From Ceratodon purpureus (taxonomy: Eukaryota > Streptophyta > Bryopsida > Pseudoditrichales > Ditrichaceae): DNA of 64,000 nt. The DNA is taken from positions 17,783,690 to 17,847,689 of the forward strand of contig CM026423.1 of assembly GCA_014871385.1 (NCBI GenBank), read 5' to 3'. Under the pieces are notes generated by a model. That model worked only from the letters and a program-made list of their open reading frames with translations. It did no database searches and had not been told where the DNA came from. A program made the position numbers and the translations under genes. Within the stretch, counting starts at the first letter, position 1; every line of letters begins with the position of its first letter. Below are positions 57,903 to 64,000 of the stretch, piece after piece.

Positions 57903-58929
57903 CCATGGGAGAGTGAGTTCATCGACGCGCAGCGTGTGTGGGCAGAGTATGCCTTGAAGAGGCAGGAAGCAGGGGCTCATAACACCTTGGTGAGTTCAGA
58001 GGATCTTGGTAAGACGTGGGAGAGGGGTATATCAATTATCAACACACTATTCCAGAAGGATCGTCAGACGCTGGCTTATGACAAAGGTTGGCGTGTGCGT
58101 ACTGATTTCATGCTGTATCAAGTTCTGAAACAGAATCCTCTTTGGTGGACACATCAACTTCACGACGTGTGGGAAGTGGAGCTGGAACAACTATGTTACT
58201 GATGTAATCCACGCTCCTGGTGGAGTGGACGGTATTTTGAAGCGTACATTGTTCAAGGGTACGTATTTCCCTACATGGGAACGTTTTTTCTGGGAAAAAG
58301 CATCAGGTTTTGTGGAATCCATGAAGTCCAAGAAGCTTACGGACGACCAACGTCGTGGTTTGATTCAAATTCCAAATCGACGTTTCACTCTTTGGTGGTC
58401 CCCAACCATTAAAAGAGCGACTGTTTATGTTGGTTTCCAAGTGCAGCTTTATCTCACAGGTCTCTTCATGCACGGGAAGATTCCGACCCTGAAGATTTCG
58501 CTCATCCAGATCTTCACGCACCCTTTGTGGCAGAAGGTGCATGAAAGTGTGGTGCGGGATCCCTGCCAAATCCATGACCAGGAGGTCGATGCTTAAGACT
58601 ACTTCATCATACACGGCGTTCTCCAGGCTCATCCTGATTATAGGGCTCTTCATGTCAACAACGACAAGGCGAAGATGTTGTTGAATGCGGACGAAACAGC
58701 GTTTCCAGAGCCGCACCACATTTGGGGCAACTTCAGTGATGATCAGTGTATGAAGGTCGAGGTTGCGCCGAGGGATCTGCTATTCTCTGATTATGTGCAG
58801 AAAAACAATTTGAACACATCGGAGTTAACAGAGTCAGAGATTAGGGACATTATCCTCGGTGCTCAAATTACTCCTGCATCGCAACAATGGCAGCACATAG
58901 CAGAGATTCAGAAGTACGTAAGCGTATGT
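57903..58929 (+). pseudogene. PRP8: Broken fragment of spliceosomal PRP8, copy 2
   Basis: Same defects as 42125-43151, including the frameshifts and the internal deletion, so the damage predates the block duplication. Confidence 0.88.
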
Positions 58930-59842
58930 TTCCGTGATTACGTATCCATTGCTTTATTGAATTTTCTCTTTCAATGTTTTCTATATTTCTTTCACGGAAA
59001 TGTCAGATACGGAGGAAATTGCCGTTGCTTGGTTGGTGCATGCTCGAAACCAGAAGGACTCCCCTAATATCTTATTCGTCATGTATTGAATTTTCCTAGT
59101 CCGAACTAATTGTCTCACTCCTTCGTTACCTGTCTTGCAGATTCAGAAGGGCAGTCCTGAATTGAATCAAGTCAGTAAGAAGGTCGCAAGGCGGGTTCTC
59201 GACGGACAGTAGAAGGTACATCGTCAAAATGCTGATTAAGTAGTAACTCGAATGTTACTCATATGTTTGAGATCTGAGAGAAACGTTGAGTTTTGCAGAT
59301 GTATGTAAGCTTCGCATTGGTGGTTGGTGGACATTTGACCATGGGGTCTGTGCAGACCTCGAATTCTACCTATTCCCTGTGTGGCACCTCGGTGGCGGTT
59401 GGCTGAGTGACGCGCTCAGCGAAGCGAATTCCCAAGTGGAAACTGGACACGCTTTGGAGCCGACTGTGTGCGGAACTTTGCTTTCACGTCTGGCCATGGT
59501 GCAAGTGCTCATACCGGGCCCAAGCACCGAGAGCACTACGGAATCGATTTGAGGTAAGCACTGTACTGCGTCTGGCACTGTGTAACTGTGTGCGACTTGC
59601 AATTCGCTGGGACTTCGCGGTTTCGCTTTGAGGACTGCGAAGTTGCTTGGCGACGGATGCCTGTTCCGGCCTCCGTCGGTTGCCACGTTAACTTCCACGT
59701 TTACTCCACTTCATTTCATCTGCTTGCTTGCAGGCCGTGCTGGAACAGTGCCAGGGAAGACTATTGCACTTCGCTTTTGCTGTCTCCGCTTGCTTGCACT
59801 TTATTGGAACTTCCTGCATTTTTTTCCTCTGATTGCCTTTAG

Positions 59843-60217
59843 GACTTCTTCCCTTGCAATTCACTTCTCGCTTTTTCCACTTTTGATCTGAGAATTCACT
59901 TCTTTCTAACTTCCACCCTGAGATTTCACTGTTTTCGAACTTCCTCCCTGAGAATTCACTTCGTCTGCACTTGCTCCCTTTGAATTCACTTTCTGTAAAC
60001 TTCTTCCCATTGAATTCACTTGTTTTGGACTTCCTCCCTTCTCGTTCAGTTTATAGGAACTTACGCCCTCTGAATTCGCTTTCTGTATACTTGCTCCCTT
60101 TGAATTCACTTTTTTAGGACTTCCTCCCTTGTCGTCCAGTTTCTCTTAACTTATTCCCTTTGAATTCGCTTTTTGTGGACTTGATCCCTTTCAGTCCACT
60201 GCTTACTTACCATGTCC
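59843..60217. repeat. Degenerate 30-bp minisatellite, block A copy 3
   Basis: Same array as 551-925. Confidence 0.75.
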
Positions 60218-60376
60218 CTCTGAAACAACTCATGGAATTCTGAATCACTGTGTTATTGCAGGAATATCTCTTGCAAAATTACTTGTCGGTCACTGTCTTC
60301 TGAAGGAAAGAGTGGACACCTGTTTGTAGGCGAGTCCCTTGTTTGTAGGGAACGCAATGCGTGGGCACCTGGAGCA

Positions 60377-60700
60377 ATGGACAATATCCGGCCATGGCCG
60401 TGTCTAGTCAAGCGCGCGCCGGGACACGAGCAGGCTACGACGGTGACCATCCCGCCCATTCTGCGTTTGCGTGAGTCCCTTGCACGTCTTCTCAAGGTTT
60501 ACGCGGTTGATATTGATGATGTCAAACATGGTGCATACTGCATGGCATTGCGGAATGTTGAAACCAATGTCTGTGCTTGGTTTCATTCAGGAAAGAGAAG
60601 GCTGCCCTGTGGAACGGATTCCCGTAATCACATTCGTCGCATCTTACTAAAAGATACGAAGTACGTCCTTCTGTGGTGCACAAGCGCCCGGCATTACTGA
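60377..60700 (+). CDS. Hypothetical 107-residue ORF, block A copy 3
   Basis: Same translation as 1085-1408. Not recognised. Confidence 0.25.
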   Translation: MDNIRPWPCLVKRAPGHEQATTVTIPPILRLRESLARLLKVYAVDIDDVKHGAYCMALRNVETNVCAWFHSGKRRLPCGTDSRNHIRRILLKDTKYVLLWCTSARHY

Positions 60701-60896
60701 GAACGATGTGGGATACAGCTCGCAGTCCTTCACGACCAAGATGTCAGTTTCCCCTTGACAGTTCCCTAAGACTTGGTTATTGAGTTTCTAATTTATGATC
60801 TCTGATTTCTGGATGATCATCCACAAAACTAAAACGCCTTTTACAATGTCCGCCCGGAGGCCCTTTTTCCATGATAACGGCTCTGATTTTTTACAG

Positions 60897-63026
60897 GCTG
60901 CGTGTATAAGTTCGAAATGGGACTGCTAGCTGTTTTCTGCACCAACTCTGTTAACGTCTTGCCTGGTATGAATGGCCTAGAGGTTGGTCAAACTGTTATC
61001 ATTTCTTGTGCGGTAAACGTTCTACTCCATTCCTATTATGTCGAGCTGCCTTTGGTTCGTATCAGAGAGTCATCAAAGTTTAGCCATGGTGAAGCCATAG
61101 AGTAACCGCTGTGGTTGCTGGTTGCATTACTTATCTTTTAACTCTTATATCGATGATTTTTCTACTAGTAGTGGAGGTGATGTGGTTTACTCATGAAATA
61201 GTGGTACAAACTCGATCAGTGAATTTCTAGATCCTCGATTCTCCGCGAGTGCTGCACTTAAGTAGATTTATATCCACACTGTTTCCTGGGAGAAGCTTTT
61301 TAATCTGTTGTGACTTGATACATGTTGATTTCTTGTGATAAGTTCACATGTAATTGTATAATTATTTCGACGTCAGGGTTCCCTCTTGCTGTACATTACA
61401 GCTGAAAAATTGCTCCTTTCAACAATACTACTGGAGAGCTTCTTTGCTTGGAGAAAGCGTTTAATGATCTGAAGATTTAGGGGTTTACATTTTCTGGTTT
61501 TGAATAACTTACATCAGCTATCTTTGTATTGTTTATGCAGGTTCTTGACTTGCTTGCACCCTTTTTTTGTACAGGTGCTGGTACACAATGTCATGCAAAT
61601 ATCACGTGGTGATGAGACTAGACAAGCTCATGCCTTTTCCTTGTATCTTATGCAACCACCTGTTGCCACCTCTGTTGGATTACTGGCGTTTAACTGGTGA
61701 GTGATGGTGTCCATCTCGATCAACTCTATTATTTTACAAAAAGGTCTGGTATGCAAACATTACATAATACCTAATACCCTTGGTTTTTTTATTTATATTC
61801 TCATGTCTTGTCTTCAACCGTATGGGATCATGGCTTGTGGATAGAACTATTCGAACGACATCTGCTTACAATTCACAGAAAATTGTTTGCAGGTACCCGT
61901 CATTGGTGTTTGTTGGTGATACATACACCTACTTTGCGGGATTGGCTTTGGCAGTAGTTGGCATTCTCGGTCACTTCAGGTGATGTATACTCCATCATCA
62001 GTTTACTCACGTTTATGGAGTTCGTCAAAGTGATTGATAACTGAGTGCATTTCTTTCGGAGGCAGGGTTTTGAGGGATTTCTGTAATTTAAATAAGCAAT
62101 GTTTCTACTTGAGAGACTGATTTCGTACTTTCATGGTTGTGCAGTGAGACGTTGTTGTTGTTCTTCTTGCCGCAAATCCTCAATTTTCTTTACTCCATTC
62201 CCCAGGTAAGTTCTGTTTTTGGCTTCAAGATGTTCAGTGTGAAATTCATGCACCTTTTACAATTGGTACTAATATTGACAACGGTGTGTTGCGTGCATCA
62301 TGTCGAGACTACTATCCACTATGTAGTGATGTATTCAAGTTCATACATCGCCTTTACTCTGAACGTGTCCTGCGCCTGTGAATTGTGAACAGTTGTTCAA
62401 GATCGTGCCGTGTCCACGTCATCGATTACCTAGGTGAGTCATTAGGCAAATACTTTAATGAAGATCCTCTAGTTATTTTCTGTTTCATTTTAAAGAAAGA
62501 ATGACAATTCTCTCGGTTATGTTAACATACAACGTATTGGTTCCACTTTTCCTTTTTCAAAAAATAAAATCTTGTATCGTACCATATGTGGTATCCACGA
62601 ACGAACTCCTCTTCAGCACATGCTCACTGTGCATGTACATAGTATTAAGGTCGTTCGTTTGTTACAATGACCCCTTAAATTTGGAGTCAATTACGACATG
62701 ACTCCCTGTTGGTTACCGCAGCTTTCATCTCCAATCAGGGCTTCTGACTGGAAGCAATGATATGAACCTCGTTAATCTCTTCCTGCGCTGGTTTGGACGT
62801 TGTTCTCAGCAACAACTGTGTATACGGTTGTTGGCTTTTCAGGTACCCAGTCTTACCACCTTTGTTCTTAAATTGGTGGTTAAAGAGAGGTATGGATAGA
62901 GTTCTTTCACTGAGTGGATCTACATGTTATGCACTCATAACGGGTTTGCGGTGTACGTATGTTATGGTCCTGGCATGCGGGTTCTGTTTTGGACTTCGGT
63001 ACCTCATGGCTGGCTGGTACAAATGA
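60897..63026 (+). pseudogene. GPT: GPT 3' half, block A copy 3
   Basis: Same exon series as 1605-3734, shifted by 59292, with the AGWYK end at 63026. N-terminal exons are again absent. Confidence 0.85.
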
Positions 63027-64000
63027 AGGCATTTTTTGGGGGCATGACTGCAATGTGGTAGATGACGTATAAGGGTTACCTTAGCGTTTTCTGAGATGTC
63101 ATTTGGAGTGTCCACTTCCGTTGCAGGTCGAATTCGAAGTAATTGAAGGACCTTGTAACTGAATGTAAGGCTAGGCTCCAACTGCGTTGCCCACGTTTAA
63201 TTATTTCTATGTGCTCCGAATTGGCAGGAAGTGGAAGGAGTGGGTGGAAAATGGCGTTTCAGCTGCAAGTTCATGTGTTGTGAATTCGAATTAGAGGTAC
63301 TGTATGTGAAGGTTCTGGGTATCAACATTGCAGAACGGAGGCTGTAGGGTACGTCTGTCTCGGTTTAAGCAAATGCGTACTGTATCCTGTCTGTCTAGTT
63401 GTAATTGAGGTTTTGACCCTGAGAATTTGAATTAGTGGTACTGTTCGTGAAATTTCTGTGTTCTTCAAATTTTACGAGTATCCCCTCCCCGGATGTCCCT
63501 CTACCCAAGCCACGGACAGGGGCGTTGGATGCCTCCTGCATTTCGACGCCCTTAACTGTCACTGCGGAGCGACGCCCCGGTATGGACCGCTTTGAATAAC
63601 GGGGGTCATTGCTGCGGAGGCAGCATTCTGTGTCCCCGAGCCTACTGAGAGTTCCTCAGAACCGTATACATATCACTGCCGACAAGGGAGGAGCTTCAGT
63701 CATTTAGGAAGCGATGGCCTGGATTTGGTCATTACGATCGCGGATCTCTGTTATAATGTGGCAGCCGATATTAATCTCAGTGAGGTGACGCATTGGGGAA
63801 GTGGGCATGCGCAGATCGGATTTCCTCATTAAATCCTTGCCCTAGCTTCAGTCCGGCAGGGCGAATGGCGCATAATTACTCCTCGTCCCCTTCTCTTCTC
63901 TCATTACCTTCTCTCCCTCCATTTGCGCTCTCGCATCCTCCCGTCCTGGAGTACGCTGTTTCCTCATCTCCTGAATTTCTTGTCGCACAGAGTCCGCAAC
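63027..64000. other. B3 upstream region, cut by window end
   Basis: Counterpart of 3735-4708. The window ends four bases before the expected ATG of a third B3 gene. Confidence 0.6.

Larger units (their letters stand above)
53076..59292. repeat. Large duplicated block B, copy 2
   Basis: Second copy of block B, joined on its left to block A copy 2 through a 26-bp filler and on its right to block A copy 3 by the normal B-A continuation. If the ancestral unit was A-X-B, this copy sits in a unit that has lost the 27.7-kb X region. Confidence 0.96.
59293..64000. repeat. Large duplicated block A, copy 3 (runs off window)
   Basis: Third copy of block A, cut by the window end four bases before the position of the B3 gene start codon. 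It shares the G at 60856 with copy 2, so at that site copies 2 and 3 group together against copy 1. Confidence 0.96.

Noticed and set aside
43515..64000. Whole repeat structure as a simple assembly error
   Set aside because: Not fully excluded, but the templated filler at 53050-53075 and the two sequence differences favour a real rearrangement.

Overview
This is nuclear DNA from a green plant, most likely a streptophyte (bryophyte or charophyte grade). It has intron-rich genes with GT-AG splice sites and recognisable plant protein families: an MLO membrane protein, a plant-type dolichyl-phosphate GlcNAc-1-phosphate transferase ending in AGWYK, a two-B3-domain protein, plant-type T-complex protein 11 and the spliceosomal protein PRP8. 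The hAT-like and 'VDFAENY' transposases resemble families I associate from memory with bryophytes and streptophyte algae. I cannot name the species.

The dominant feature is a large, nearly identical repeat structure. Block A (1-9536) recurs at 43515-53049 and again from 59293 to the window end. Block B (37298-43514) recurs at 53076-59292. The order is A1 - X (9537-37297, single copy) - B1 - A2 - B2 - A3. It reads as a tandem array of a 43.5-kb A-X-B unit whose second unit has lost X. The A2/B2 junction (53049/53076) holds 26 bp of filler copied from sequence a few bases away, a mark of templated end joining. I noticed only two differences between A1 and A2: one substitution and one C-run length change.

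Block B carries a multi-exon DDE-type transposase gene followed closely by a broken piece of PRP8. Block A carries a 30-bp minisatellite, the 3' half of GPT/ALG7 (N-terminal exons missing), an apparently complete two-B3-domain gene and the last exon of a T-complex 11 gene on the minus strand. Region X continues that T-complex 11 gene (to about 12.3 kb), which is interrupted by a 2.6-kb insertion flanked by 455-bp direct repeats. X then holds an unrecognised coiled-coil/zinc-binding gene (13.1-15.0 kb, perhaps to 17.0 kb, minus strand), a decayed hAT transposase with two TAG stops (17.9-20.5 kb), a 49-nt tRNA-like hairpin, two paralogous Gly/Ala repeat genes sharing a novel C-terminal tail (23.8 and 29.1 kb), a small hydrophilic ORF (25.2 kb), an 87-bp satellite (31.9-32.7 kb), an inverted repeat (34.7 kb) and a central MLO fragment (35.9-36.8 kb).

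The genes do not form one pathway. The region looks like transposon-rich accessory DNA that accumulates fragments of housekeeping genes (PRP8, GPT, MLO, T-complex 11) and has recently been amplified. The B3 gene and the two repeat-protein genes are the best candidates for functional host genes. All splice sites and domain calls are by eye, without database searches.
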